Assembly (NCBI GenBank): GCA_013397455.1
Contig: VYZB01000538.1
Location: forward strand, 108,560 to 172,559
Length of the DNA: 64,000 nucleotides
From: Crotophaga sulcirostris
Taxonomy: Eukaryota > Chordata > Aves > Cuculiformes > Crotophagidae
Direction: 5' to 3'
Shown: one piece after another, positions 45,851 to 57,900 of the stretch
Layout of the letters: every line of letters begins with the position of its first letter
Numbering within the stretch: the stretch's first letter is position 1
Notes under the pieces: model-generated
Told to the model about the DNA's origin: nothing
What the model saw: only the letters and a program-made list of their open reading frames with translations
Database searches by the model: none
Position numbers and translations under genes: made by a program

Positions 45851-48800
45851 TTTGCCTAGTGTCTTCTTCATTAGAAATTACTGATTTAGCTCTGGTTTAG
45901 TGACTACAGTTTCCTCTCTCACCAAATGCCTCACCAAGAGGATTGTTTAAAGCAGTTGCAAGTGTAAGCAACCATTTTCATGCCGTCAGTGACTCTCTGT
46001 ATTGTGAGTATACCTGGCTTTGGAAATAGTTGACATAGGCTGGAGATCATAGACCTCAGAATGGTTTGGGTTGGAAGAGACCTCAAAGCCCATCCAGTTC
46101 CACCCCATTGCCATGGGCTGGGACGCCTCCCACTCAATCAGGGGGCTCAAAACCACCTCATCCAACCTGGCCTTGAACATCAGGGGTATGGAGACATAGG
46201 GAAGGAGATTGAGATAGCAGGGAAAGTAAACACTTCTTGGAAGTGACAGTTGTAATTTCCAAGTGACAAAAGTGGTAAAAAGAAATGGCTGTTCCCTCAC
46301 TGCCCTCCTCCCAGTAAGAGTTTGTAGTCATGCGTAGCTGTGGGCCACCTGTGGTTGTGTTTGTGTCCAGCTCATTTCCTGAATGACAAGCAGAGCACTG
46401 CAATATTTTGGTTGATGCTGTGCTCCATCTCTGCAAAGTGAATGCAAAACCCCTCTGCCCCAAAAGGGAAGGGATGGGCTGTGCAGTTATGGACAGAGCT
46501 TATCACCTTTGCTTCCTGGATAACAACATCAATGGTGTACTCATGCCCACATGGCATGGGCTTATCAGAGCCCCTCTTTTGTCCAGAGCCGCAGCTGTGC
46601 TGTGCCTGAATCAGTGCTGGCCCCTCCTCTCCACAGGTGTAGGAGAGCAGAGGGGATATCTTGTTGTTCTACCTCGCCATCAGAGTTCCTTCTCAAGTCC
46701 AGCAGCTGAAAACAGAGGCTTCAGGGTTTGCTGCTGAGTGGTTTCCCATGGCAGTTGCCTGCTGTTCTCATTGGGAAATTGACTTGTGAGGAGCCTTTCT
46801 GCCTCCTGGGAAGCAAGGGCACTTAGCCTGCTGCATGGAATGGCCTGCAGCTCCTGGGGTTTGCCTTCTGCTTTCACACTGTTGTTGTTATACTTAGAGG
46901 TTTTGAGTGCTTTTCATTGCTGCTGTGCAATTGCTCTGTCTCACCCTTACAAGATGTTGGGTTTTGGTTTGGGTTGAATTTTTTCTTTGTTGCTGTTCTA
47001 CATTTGAGGAGAAATGAGAACTTTCTAAAAGAGCTGCTATAATGCAGTTGTGTGTTTGGGTTGGGATTCTGGGGTGCTTGGCTTGTCTTCATAACCCCTT
47101 GGCCCCCACGCAGCCCTTTTCCTTTCCCAGAGGCTGTTTTCCCAAGTCTGAATCCTGATCAGATTTGGATGCTGACATCTTCAAACTTTTTTGGACTCCA
47201 TCAGTATTGCATCTGAGATCATGCTGTGGACCCTGAAGTTGCTTTTCTTGCTTTTAATGAGCTTAGAGCATATGAGGGCCTCCCACCTGCAGATGCTCTG
47301 AGTCACATGAGTGCTTTGCTCTGGTGGGGTGTGTGCTGTCTTGCAAACTCATTTGCTAGATCAAAGATGTAATGTTATGAAAGCATGACTAGAGGTTGGG
47401 AGCTTTAATGGTTTATGTCCATTCTGAAGATACAGTAAGGCGCTCTTGAGATGGACAACGGTGAATGTTTTGCTGCTTCTGCACTTGGGGAACAATGCTG
47501 AGCCAGGACCTGTTGTTCTACCAGCTGGTGCTGTATTGCAGATTCCTTTTGCTTCAGGTGAACTGAGAGGGTAGAATTTGGTGGTTTTTTTAAAATCAGA
47601 ATCGGTGTCATTTGGGAGCAGGCTTGTACCTGCTCTGCCCTCGCAGTGTACATTAACCCTGTTGTACAGGCGTCTCCACCCTGTGGAAAAGAGCCACGTG
47701 AAATCTGCATCCCCACATGTGGCTGGCAGGTGAGCCTGCCGGAGCAGAGTGTGGTGGGAATGCCAGGCTATTGCTCTCCAGCAACCGGAAGTCAAATCTT
47801 GCTTCCCTTCCAGCCCCTTTGCACACTTATGTGTCCCTGGATCTCTGATCTCCCAGCATTCCCGTTCTAGTATATAACAAACCCAGTTCCTGCTTTCTTG
47901 TGTATCCGTGTGGATGTAGTTCTCTTCCTTGTGGAGTATGGAATAATAACTTACTCATGGATGACTCTGCATTGGAGACTCCCAGTGCGGTTTTGACGGG
48001 ATATCTGGTTCTGCCTGCAGTACTCTCTGATGTTTGGCTTCTTGATCTCTGTCCACAAATGGCTCTGATCTGACTTGCTGACATTCGCGTTACCTGTGCT
48101 GGGTGCTGCACGAGACGGTGTCTGTCCTGAAAAAGCTCTTGATTTGAATTAATATGAATTAAGAACCTGAAATAGCTGAGTCAAAGGTGCTTAAATATGA
48201 AGATGGGGAAAACGAGGCAGTGTAGAGCGTAGCAGTGTGCTCATAGCTCAGACTGACAGGTTGTCTGACAGTAAATATCTCTGTTCGTAAGAATCAGGGA
48301 TTAAAAAAGCCCCAAAATCCCCGCAACCCAAAAGCCCTGTAACGCTCTCTGCACTGCAGGAGTCTCGTGTGGTGAGTAATGCTGGTTCTGTGGCAACAAG
48401 GCTGTGGATTCTGCTGACTACGATGAACCAAGACACGGTAATGTAAAAGCTACACCTCTACTATCAGTTTAATTTTGGTAAGACCCCCTTTGAGCACATA
48501 CTCCTTGAGCCTCTTAACATCTTTGAGTGGGAGCCGAGCTGAGATCTCATCTGCTCTGGAACAAACTAATCTGTTCCCTTTGAACCGGTCAGCATCTAGG
48601 ACACACTTTCATATAGAAGTCTTTGAACACAGCTCACTACAGGAGCTGTTCCTGCTCTCCATCAGTCTTCTGTCATCTTATTTGCTGTAGTTTCGTCCTT
48701 TCTGCATTTGGAAATGAAGTCTCTGCTAGCACAAGGTAGATACTGGTGGAATTTCTACTCATCAATTTCTGTTTTAGGCCATTGTAGAATTTGCTCATTT

Positions 48801-51800
48801 GAGGGAAGCACTGAAGGATATGAGACAGGAGCAGAGCTGGTGCCATGGGATGAAAGGCACGATGGTGCCCTGTTTGATCCTCATCTAAACAAGTCTGACT
48901 TCCCGTCTTACAGCTGTTCAGCTAAATGGTTCAGCATCCTGCTAGGAGAAGGAAAATCATCCCTTTAAGAACTCTTCAAGAGTCTTCTCTAGCTGGGTTG
49001 CCAACAGTGATGAGGAAAGTGGGTCACCCTGTGCTTCAGAGCTACAACAGGATCACAGGGAGTGGTGACACCTTGGGAGCTTGTAGCACGAGAACAGGTG
49101 CGGGCAGTCTCACTCTCATGATCGTGCTAACTAAAATTAATCTTTCACCTCTCTTCAGGGAATATTTGAGTTTGAATAGTGCTACTGAGAAAATGCTGCC
49201 TTGCTGGAAAGCCACTAGCTGAAAAGGACTGCAAAGCATTTTCTCACCAGGAGAGATGGCCTTTGTGTTCTGCCACTGCTCACTGTGGTTTGTGAGACTG
49301 TTAGTGCTGGCTCCCAGGTGCTGCATGGTTAATCTCTGCCTCTCTCTTCTGCTCCCAGCCCAGCCTTTCACCTGAGCAGTTGTTACTGACAGTACAAAAA
49401 AATTAATCCACCCAGTCCGTTTGTTTAAAAGGAAAAAAAGATCATTTAAGCTTGAGCAAGCTGCAAGTTGAGAGTCAGCTGCACTGCCCCATCATTCCCT
49501 TTGTAGCCTCCTGCCCTGCTGAGCTTCCCCTGCTGTTTGGAGGAGTCTGCATGGCCCTGCCTGCAGGAGCTCACCAGCTGCCCATGACTGTGCTGGCTGA
49601 AGAGGCCAAAGCCAGACCTGACTGGTACCTGCCCCTCAATAAGGGCACCTCGCTATCACCTTTGCCTCTGGGATGTCACATATTGACCCTGAATTTAGCT
49701 CTGGTTTCCATTCACAGCCTCATCTGTGTCATTTTGTTAAACATCGCTTAAAAGCGTTTGAAATAGTTTCCTCTTTCCTGCTGATTATGGTTTCTCTGTC
49801 TGTAAATGTGCTAAGAGCAGTAGAGTTGATGTCGTTAAAAGGAAAAGTTCTCCTGCAAGTCTATAGTGAGGAGCTGATGATGTTGTTCCTCGTTTTTTTG
49901 CTAATGGTTGTGAAACATCTGAAAAGCTGCATCTCCCCCTGTCCTGCTCTGTGTCAACTTGTGGGGTGGGCAGTCAGGCAGTCCCTGCCGTGCGTTTGGA
50001 GAGGGTGGGTGACATAGGACTTGCAGTGAGGACAAGAGCCAGGCTGACCGTGATCCTGCATGGGGCTTTGAAAGGAGGCACACCTGGCAGCTGTACGGTG
50101 TGTGTGGGGTGTTGAAGTTCTGCTGAAGGAGCTCTGCTGGAGAAGGTGGGTAGCAGGAAGGGGCAACCAAAGGAATTGTGTCTGGTCATACTTGCTGTTT
50201 TTGAAGCAAGATGCTGAGACTCCTCTCTGCTTCTCCCTGTGCCTGTGAAGCATTTGCACAACAAGGATGCTGAGTCCAGTTGCCATGGCAAACTGAGGGA
50301 GTTGGAGCACGTGGTCCTTGCCTGTCTTTGAGGTGCCAGTCACATATTCTTCCCAACAGGTACAAGAGAATCCTTGTATCTGCTCAGTGGTGAGTTCTGG
50401 ATCTTGATCCTTGCTCTTTCCAAGCTTCAAGAACAGTTTAGGTGATTAGACTTCACTGTGCCTGTCTTCCAGCCAGGTGACCGATGCTGCTGGCTCTTAG
50501 AAGATGGATAAAAGAAGTCCACTTCAAGAAAATTCAGTTACTTGGTTCCTTATGGGTATTATCCAGCTCTAGGAATGGAAAGAAGAGAAGTTATCTTAGC
50601 ACAAAGCATTTCAAGCTTATCTGCAGAGTTACCAGCTCCTCGTTTCTTGCTTATGAGATTTTTCACGTCTCTGTGCTGCTGGGGCCCAGGGAAACATGAT
50701 TATTGAGGAGAGGAATGCTTGGCTGTAGTCAGGGTAGTACAGGATGGTTGTGGGCAGCCAAGTGATTGCAGGGAAGATGTGCACGTAGTGTGCTGAATGG
50801 GACTAGGAGCATCCATCCCTTCTTTAAGAACCTGGTGGATTTTAATGTTAAATACCAGAATTAAGGTCTAAGTGTGCCTTCATCCCACTGGTTATTTTCC
50901 CTTCTCAAAAACCAGTCTACCCTGTGTGTGCAGAACTGACTCAAATCTGTCCTTGGTTTCCAGCAGAAAATACTAAGTCTGTACTGAAAACCCTTGGAAA
51001 TTTCCACGTGTGCTCTAGCATTATGGTAGTACTTTGAAGTAAATCTGTTCTGCAATACGGGGTCTCTGAGCGGGCAGAGGTCGGTAACCCGTGTTACTGT
51101 GACAAGCTGCAAACAACGCTGCCACTTCTCATTCAGTAACAGTTGGGAAATCGAGAAGACTATCAGTCTCCAAGACAAATACTGTAAAGATAAGGCAGTG
51201 TCAAATGAGTTGCCTTTGCCTTCTTTATTGCTTTTTGAAAGGGCTGGCCCATGGGTGCTGGCAATCTTGGGCTCTTTCCCTCCAGCAGCACCATTGTGCC
51301 TCACTAAAATACTTTGTGGTAACTTTTTTCTGGGTGTGCAGTCAGAAATCTGTCCTATAAATGTACTGGCATGATTCAACAGGGACTACATGTGCTCAAG
51401 TCCTGCACTTAAGTGTTGTTAAATGTTAATGGTGTGTCCTTATGTGACTGCTTTGGGTCTGGGTGGTTGGAGTTCGGGCGCTGTGGTTCATATAGAATAG
51501 CAGATGAAAGGTTGCAGATCTGCACGGTGAAGCAGGGAGAAAGAGAATGCAACATTTGGGGGTGCTGGATAAAATGGAGGTGTCCTGGCTTTTCTATCAC
51601 GTAGATGGAGATGGGAAGCATTCTCTCCAGTTCCTGAAAAGGCTCTTGCAAAGCTGTTGCTTGGTTTACACCCCCATTTCCTGCACTGGTTGACACAGTT
51701 GCTGTTGTTACTTATTTAACAAATTGGTGCAAGCATGAACAAGGACACAATAAGCATCTGCTAATATGAACAGATTTATCCGTTCTCATCCTCATGCCTT

Positions 51801-54721
51801 TCCTGTGAACATCAGTTCTTACTGAGCAAACCTTAACGCCAAGTATTTAGTCTGATCTGTGAGGGTCAAGGGGTGCTCAGAGCTTTCTTTGGAGGTTAGG
51901 GCCATCTTTAAACAAGAGAGATGCTGGAGCAACCTCTTCTTGGGAGGATGTAGGAGAAATGTTGGATTGAGAGGTAGCTTAAGGTCTGTAGCAATCACGG
52001 TGTGCCATGCAAAACATATCATGTTCAAGAGTTGTAAGTGCAAGCAAGTCACAGTTCAGGGTAATCATAAGAGGAATCCAACATCACTTTTGCCAATTCA
52101 TGGGATAAATATAGATTGTGTATTGCTGCTGTAAACCTTAGACTGCGTGGGAGGGGCTGGGAAGCCCTTAGTGTTGCAAGATGATGCTCTTCCCTCAGTC
52201 CAGAATTCCTTGCTTTCTCCACATTTGTCCTGCCAGTACTGTGACTGCTGACCATGCTGAACAGCCCCATGTCCTTTTGTCTCGCATGCTCCTCTGACAC
52301 TTCTCAGTGCAACACAGCTGAACACTGTAGATAGTTCCTACATGTTTTGTCCCTTTGCCCCCCCTGCGCTGGTCGCCATTCCACGCAGCAGGCATCGCTG
52401 TCGGCAGTGTTCCTGCACTATGTACCTGGCAGCAGTGTCTGGAAGGGGCTGGTTTGCTGCCTGTGTGCTGGCTGAGGAGCAGCTGAGCTGGGGACTGGCT
52501 CCCAGGGTGTGCCTGCACTGTTGGGGATCTGGGGCAGCTCAGCCACCTCCTGGAGCATCAATACCATGCCAGCATCACTTGTACAGCGCTTTGAGAGCTG
52601 CTGGTGAGAAGCACAAGGTGAAATCTAGATACGTTAATCTCTCATAATAAATGCCCTGTAAAATAAATGGGAACTGGATTCCTTTAGCCAGAGTTAAAAT
52701 CCCTCTTAATGCAACCCTCGCCTGGCTCTGCGGGGAGGTGGGGTAGCTGATGAATTCATGTACTTGCTGGAAACCTGCTCAGATCACTGTGGTCTGCGAG
52801 CTGATGGAATCAAATCAGGTATGTTCCTGTACCACAGGTCCATGTGGGGAGTTCAAAGAGGAGCCCCAACGACCCTACCCTCATTCTGTTTTCCAGTGAT
52901 TTTGATAACATGATGCCAAGACTTTTTTTCTGTGGGACCCGAGCTCTTGGGAGGGGAAAGGAGTTGACAGAGGCTCAGTTAGCAGTGCCTGAACTGGGGT
53001 TCCTTCATAGGCCCGGGCTGATCCTTGTCCATCGTATGGCCAGCAGCAGCCCTCCCTGGGACAGGCAAGTGGAAATTTCCTTCCCATCCCCAGTGTCTTG
53101 TGAAAACACCATAAAACATCCGTGGCGTTCTTTACCTTTGCTTACAAGAGGAAAAAAACTATCTATAAACCCCAATCCGTGATTACCCACCACAAACATG
53201 GAACGCTGCAGGCGATTGCTCAAGGAGGTGAAATGCCACGGTGCTTGGCTCCTGCGAGGTGGGATGCAGCACATTCCTGCTGTGCTGGGCAAGGTGCACC
53301 CACTGACCCATGTGCTGCACGACCAGGGCAGGAGCTGCTGTGCCCATCTCAGTGCCCAGCATCCCTGGCCAGGCTGCAGTCACCCCTGAGTCCCCCTGCT
53401 TGTGCTGCCTGCAGCCCCAACGACCTCTGCTGTGGCTTGATGCTGCCTCTCTGGGGGTGATCTCTTATGGGGTGCAGTGGGGTTGGGGAGGTTTTGTGGT
53501 AAGTGTTTGATCAACATCACATTTCAAGGCTGCTGGTGGATCCCTTGGCACCCTCACCAGCAATCTTTTATTTGAGAGCCTTGAAAGGGGGACAGGGACC
53601 ATCAGAGCTGGCTGATGCGGCTCTGGGCAGGACATGGGCAGAGGCTGGGAGGAATGGGCTTTGTGCTTCAGACAGACTTCTTTGGTACCACAAGGCAAAT
53701 GAGTCACATTGCCTGCTCTCTAGGTCTGTAGGAAGAGGTCCAGTGCCAGCTCTCTATGCTGATGCTGTCTGAGGATTTAAAGTCCCTTAAATGTTCCTGT
53801 AGAAACACAAAGTAAAATGCCACGTTTTGCCATGCTCAAAATTACAAACGTCTGGCTGGTTTTTAAGGAGGCTTCTGCCCTCCCTGTGTAACCTCAGGCA
53901 TGGCTCCATGTCCTGGATTGGCTCTGAGGGATTCAGTTTGCTACCCCCATGTCAGAGCAGCGACTCTGCATGCCCTTTCCCAGAGTGCAGCCTTTCCCCT
54001 TGCTCCTTGTGCATCCCCTTCCACACACATTTTAGGGTTCCTGATTGCACTGTGCCGGGAAGGACTCTAGGCTCTTGTGCCATGCCTGGACTTAGACTTA
54101 ATTACAGAGAGCTGAGCCTTGGTCAGGAGTGGTTTTTCCCTCGCTAGTGCTACCTAAGCCATCTCCCAGGACGTTGCTGGGTCCATGCATGCCCTGTGCA
54201 TGCAATGCTGTGGTCCATTAGGCACGTGCTACCTCTTGGCAGCATGAGCAGGGAACCAGTTCCGCTGGGCGTCGTGAAGGTGCTGACGCTCTGGGTATCT
54301 GTGTGAAAGGAATCAAGTCCTGAGTGTTGGCAGAAATCCCTAAACCAATGACAACTACAAAAAAAAACACCAGGAAAAAAAAAAACCAAATCCTTGAACC
54401 CAGGAAAGGCAGTGATAAACAGCTTTTATATTCCTGGGGGCTGGCCTATCTGCTTTTATTGCCCTGGGTTTTTTTTTTAGCAATGCAAACCCAATCCATT
54501 TTTTAGAGCCTCCCATCCACTCCCTCTTCACACGGATCAAGGGGAGCCTGCCAGAGGGACAAGCAGGGTGCTCCTCAAGGGTCTTGTCCCTGCATTGAGG
54601 CCACTCAGGGACCTGAGCCTGCATCTCTGGTCTCTCAAGCCCTCTGCTCCGCAGCATCTCCTTGACCGCGCCCAGGCTCAGCTGCCACCAGGGCTCTGCC
54701 CGCTTTGTTCCAGCCCCGCTC
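45851..54721. other. Intergenic region LCMT1-AQP8
   Basis: About 8.9 kb contain a single CR1 fragment (46048-46187). Open frames up to 172 codons occur (for example 50861-51379 minus) but lack homology I recognise, conserved splice pattern or CpG island. A-rich tracts lie at 54356-54388 and a poly-T near 54470. The AQP8 promoter must lie in the right-hand end, but no clear TATA/CpG signature was found. Confidence 0.7.
46048..46187 (-). mobile_element. CR1 LINE fragment, intergenic
   Basis: ATCATAGACCTCAGAATGG, then GTTTGGGTTGGAAGAGACCT, the CATGGGCTGGGACGCCTCCC block and CCAACCTGGCCTTGAACATC. About 140 bp of the CR1 3' end remain in reverse orientation. Confidence 0.9.
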
Positions 54722-54978
54722 ATGGCCTCTGCCGAGCGCAGCCACCCGCAAGCGATGGAGGCGATGTTGGACATGGACATCAAGTCCAAGCCCTCGCAGC
54801 CCCACTGGTACGAGCGCTACGTCCAACCCTGCCTGGCCGAGCTGCTGGGCACCGCGCTCTTCGTCTTCACAGGCTGTGTCTCCGTGGTGGAGGACACGGA
54901 GGGCACGGGGAAGCTGCAGCCTGCTCTGGTGCACGGGCTGGCTGCAGGCACCATCGTCGCTGTCCTGGGAGACATCAG
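54722..54978 (+). CDS. AQP8: AQP8 coding exon 1
   Basis: Residues 1-85 plus two bases, donor ATCAG|GTAAGG. It covers the cytosolic N-terminus, [18 protein letters not shown] (human WYERFVQPCLVELLGSAL), TM1 and TM2 with His71. The frame is open 60 bases upstream without another ATG, so the start is the first in-frame Met. Confidence 0.93.
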
Positions 54979-57900
54979 GTAAGGGCAGCCAGTGCCAGGG
55001 GCTGCACAGGCTCCTCGCGCTGCACCCCCTCCCTGGGGCCAGGACGGTCCCCACTGCAGCACCTGCACCAAATCCAGGTGTGGATGGGAGGACAGGCTGA
55101 GAGAGTTGGGGTTGTTCAGCCTGGAGGAGAGAAGGCTCCAAGGAGACCTTAGAGCAGCCTCCAGTACTGAAAGGGGCTACAGGAAAGCTGGGGAGAGAGT
55201 TTTTTCAAGGGCTTGGAGTGATAGGACGAGGGGGAATCACTTTAAATTGGAAAGGGAAAGATTTAGATGAGACATTAGGAAGAAATTCTTCACGATAAGG
55301 GTGGTGAGGCACTGGCCCAGGTTGCCCAGCGAAGTGGTGGAGGTGTTCAAGGCCAGGTTGGATGGGGCTTTGAGCCCCCTGATCCAGTGGGAGGTGTCCC
55401 TGCCCATGGCAGGTGGGTGGAACTGGATGAGCTTTAAGGTCCCTTCCAATTCAAACCCTTCTATGATTCTATTCTATGTTTCTATGGGAGGAGATTCTCA
55501 TGTCTCCCCCCATGCTGCCTTTAGGATCTGTCCTGCCCCAGTATTGGTGACAGCTGCAGTGCTACCATGGAGCTGCTCAGCTAGCAGCACGGCTGCTCAG
55601 GAGGTGTTGTCTGTAATACCTTGGGTTTGAGAGAGTTTGCTTGACTTCTGATTGCAGCAGTTTATTTCTAGCCCCTTTAATAAAAAATGGTCAAAGCTGA
55701 AATGGGAGCAATTCCTTTGGAAAGCTGAGAGGTTTCCTTGTAAAAGGCTGTCAGAATGAAACATTTTGACCTGAATTTGCTGCTTCCCTTTGTGTTTCCA
55801 GGTGAAAAAAAAATGGATTCCATTTACAAATGGTTTCAAGTCCTCAAAAGCAACATTTAGACAAATGTGCTTTAGGAAAATGGTGGTGTTTGAGGCCAAG
55901 ATATAGATTTATACTGAAGGGTGAAGGTGAAGCAGCATCTGTGGAGTCTCAATCCCTTCTCCCCAGTCGCTCTGCGCAGCCCAGGGACAGGGTGGCTCTG
56001 GGCTGTCCCCTGTGATGCACTGGGCTGGGACACAACTCCAGACCTGCCCTGGCCAGGGAGGGGGACTCAGCTGGGCTCACATGGGAGCCCTGGGGTCCAG
56101 AGCAAACCAACTGGTAATTTAGCAGTGCCTGATTAGGAGGGAGACTGGTGCAGGATGAGGCTTGTGCGATGGGGACTTGGTGATCCGGGCTGCGTGTGCC
56201 AGCCAAGCTGAGCCCGATGCTCGCTGCACCCCGAGTCCTTGGCACAGCAAAGCCACAGGCAAGAGGAGCAACACGAGGGGCTCTGTGATCAGGGGCTGCA
56301 GAGGCATCCCTGGGCTCCCCATGAGCTCTGAAGGCAGGAGGAGCTGGCTAAGTGTCCCTGCCAGGAACATGTTTTAGTTTAAATTCAGGTTTTTAGAGAT
56401 TTGTGTCCAGAGGGGCTGGAGAGGAGCCTGGCTACTGGCTGCTTCGGACAGGGTTTGTTTGCAGCCAGGTCCTCCTTTAGTTCCCTGGCTCCCACCTTCT
56501 CCAGGGCATCCACAGCCAGAGCCTCGTCCAGCTGAGACGTTTCCTAGCCTAAATGACACAACTTCTTGCTCTCGTATGATGGGTCTTTAATTATAGCTGA
56601 AGAGTAAGATGTAATTATAGTTCCTAGACACTCTTACTCATTGCCTTCACCAGCAATTATTAGGGCTGATTGGTTATGAAACTTGTTCATTAACATGTGT
56701 CTCATGGTAATCTGTTTTAATTAGAAGGTATCTGGGTTTGTCTTGCATACGGCCTTCAAGATGAATGATTTAGTTCTGGTAATGAGTTGAACGCTGGCTC
56801 CTGCAGCCTTTCCCAGGGCTGTGGTGGGCTGGATGCGGAGACCTGTTGTGCCTTCACATTTACATTGTGCAGAGGCAGATAAACCCTGAAAACCCCAGCA
56901 GAGCCCAGCAGCGCTGATGGGACAGGGGTGTGGCCTCAGCCCTGCCTGACAGTGCCTGTCCCATCCCAGCCTTCCCGGGGCCGTGTGTCCTGCCAGGCTG
57001 GGTACTTGCTCCATCCGTGCAGCTCCCAGCCCCGAGCATAGGGGTGGCTTGAGTCATAGGATCACAGAATCGTTAAGGCTGGAAAAGACCTCTCAGCTCA
57101 TCCAGTCCAACCATCAGCCCAGTCCCACTGTGCCTGCTAAACCATGTCCTGGAGTGCCATGGCCACACATTCTTTAAAGCCTTCCAGGAATGGAGATGCC
57201 ACCACCACCCTGGGCAGCCTCTGCCAGGGCTTCACCACTCTGTCAGTAAAGACATTTTTCCCACCATCCAATCTAAACCTCCCCTGGTGCAACTTGAGGC
57301 CGTTTCCTCCTGTCCTATCACTTGTCACTTGGGAGAAGAGCCCAGCACCCACCTCACCACAGCCTCCTTTCCGGGAGCTGCAGAGAGCGATGAGGTCTCC
57401 CCTCAGCCTCCTCTTCTTGAGGCTAAACAGCCCCAGGTCCCTCAGCTGCTCCCCAGAACCCCTGAGCTCCAGCCTCTTCCCCAGTTCTGTTCCCCATCTC
57501 TGGACATGCTCCAGAGGGTCCCCCCAGGAGGGGTCCCCGTGCTGGGAGTGAACCCCTCACTGACACTCCTCTCTCCTTCGCAGTGGAAGCCACTTGAACC
57601 CCGCTGTGTCCTTGGCCATGTGGCTGGTCGGTGCGATGGACATCATGATGCTTCTTCCTTACTGCATCTCCCAGCTCTGCGGAGGGATGATAGGAGCCGG
57701 CCTGGCAAAGGTACGGGTACTCGGGGTGTCTCTTTACCCAGGGCTAATGCTAAGGGTGCAGGGGCTCCCCCTGTTCTGCCCCAACCTGCTGCCTGGCCCC
57801 AGGGTCTCCAGCAGCAGCGTGTGTGATGGGGAGGGTGAGGGGTCTCGGTGCATCAATTCTGCCTGTAATTAAGAGCACTTATTTCTCATGAGGTAATACA

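Larger units (their letters stand above)
54979..57583 (+). other. AQP8 intron 1
   Basis: A 2.6 kb intron with a plus-strand CR1 (55080-55482) and a reverse CR1 (57055-57530) that ends about 54 bp before exon 2. Between them (55.5-57.05 kb) I recognise no further element. Confidence 0.85.

Noticed and set aside
50861..51379. 172-codon minus-strand frame in the LCMT1-AQP8 intergenic region
   Set aside because: No recognisable motif or homologue, and another frame is open on the opposite strand; chance length is plausible in 9 kb of intergenic DNA.
54568..55152. 194-codon frame overlapping AQP8 exon 1
   Set aside because: It is a GC-rich shadow in another frame of AQP8 exon 1 and runs into a CR1 copy.
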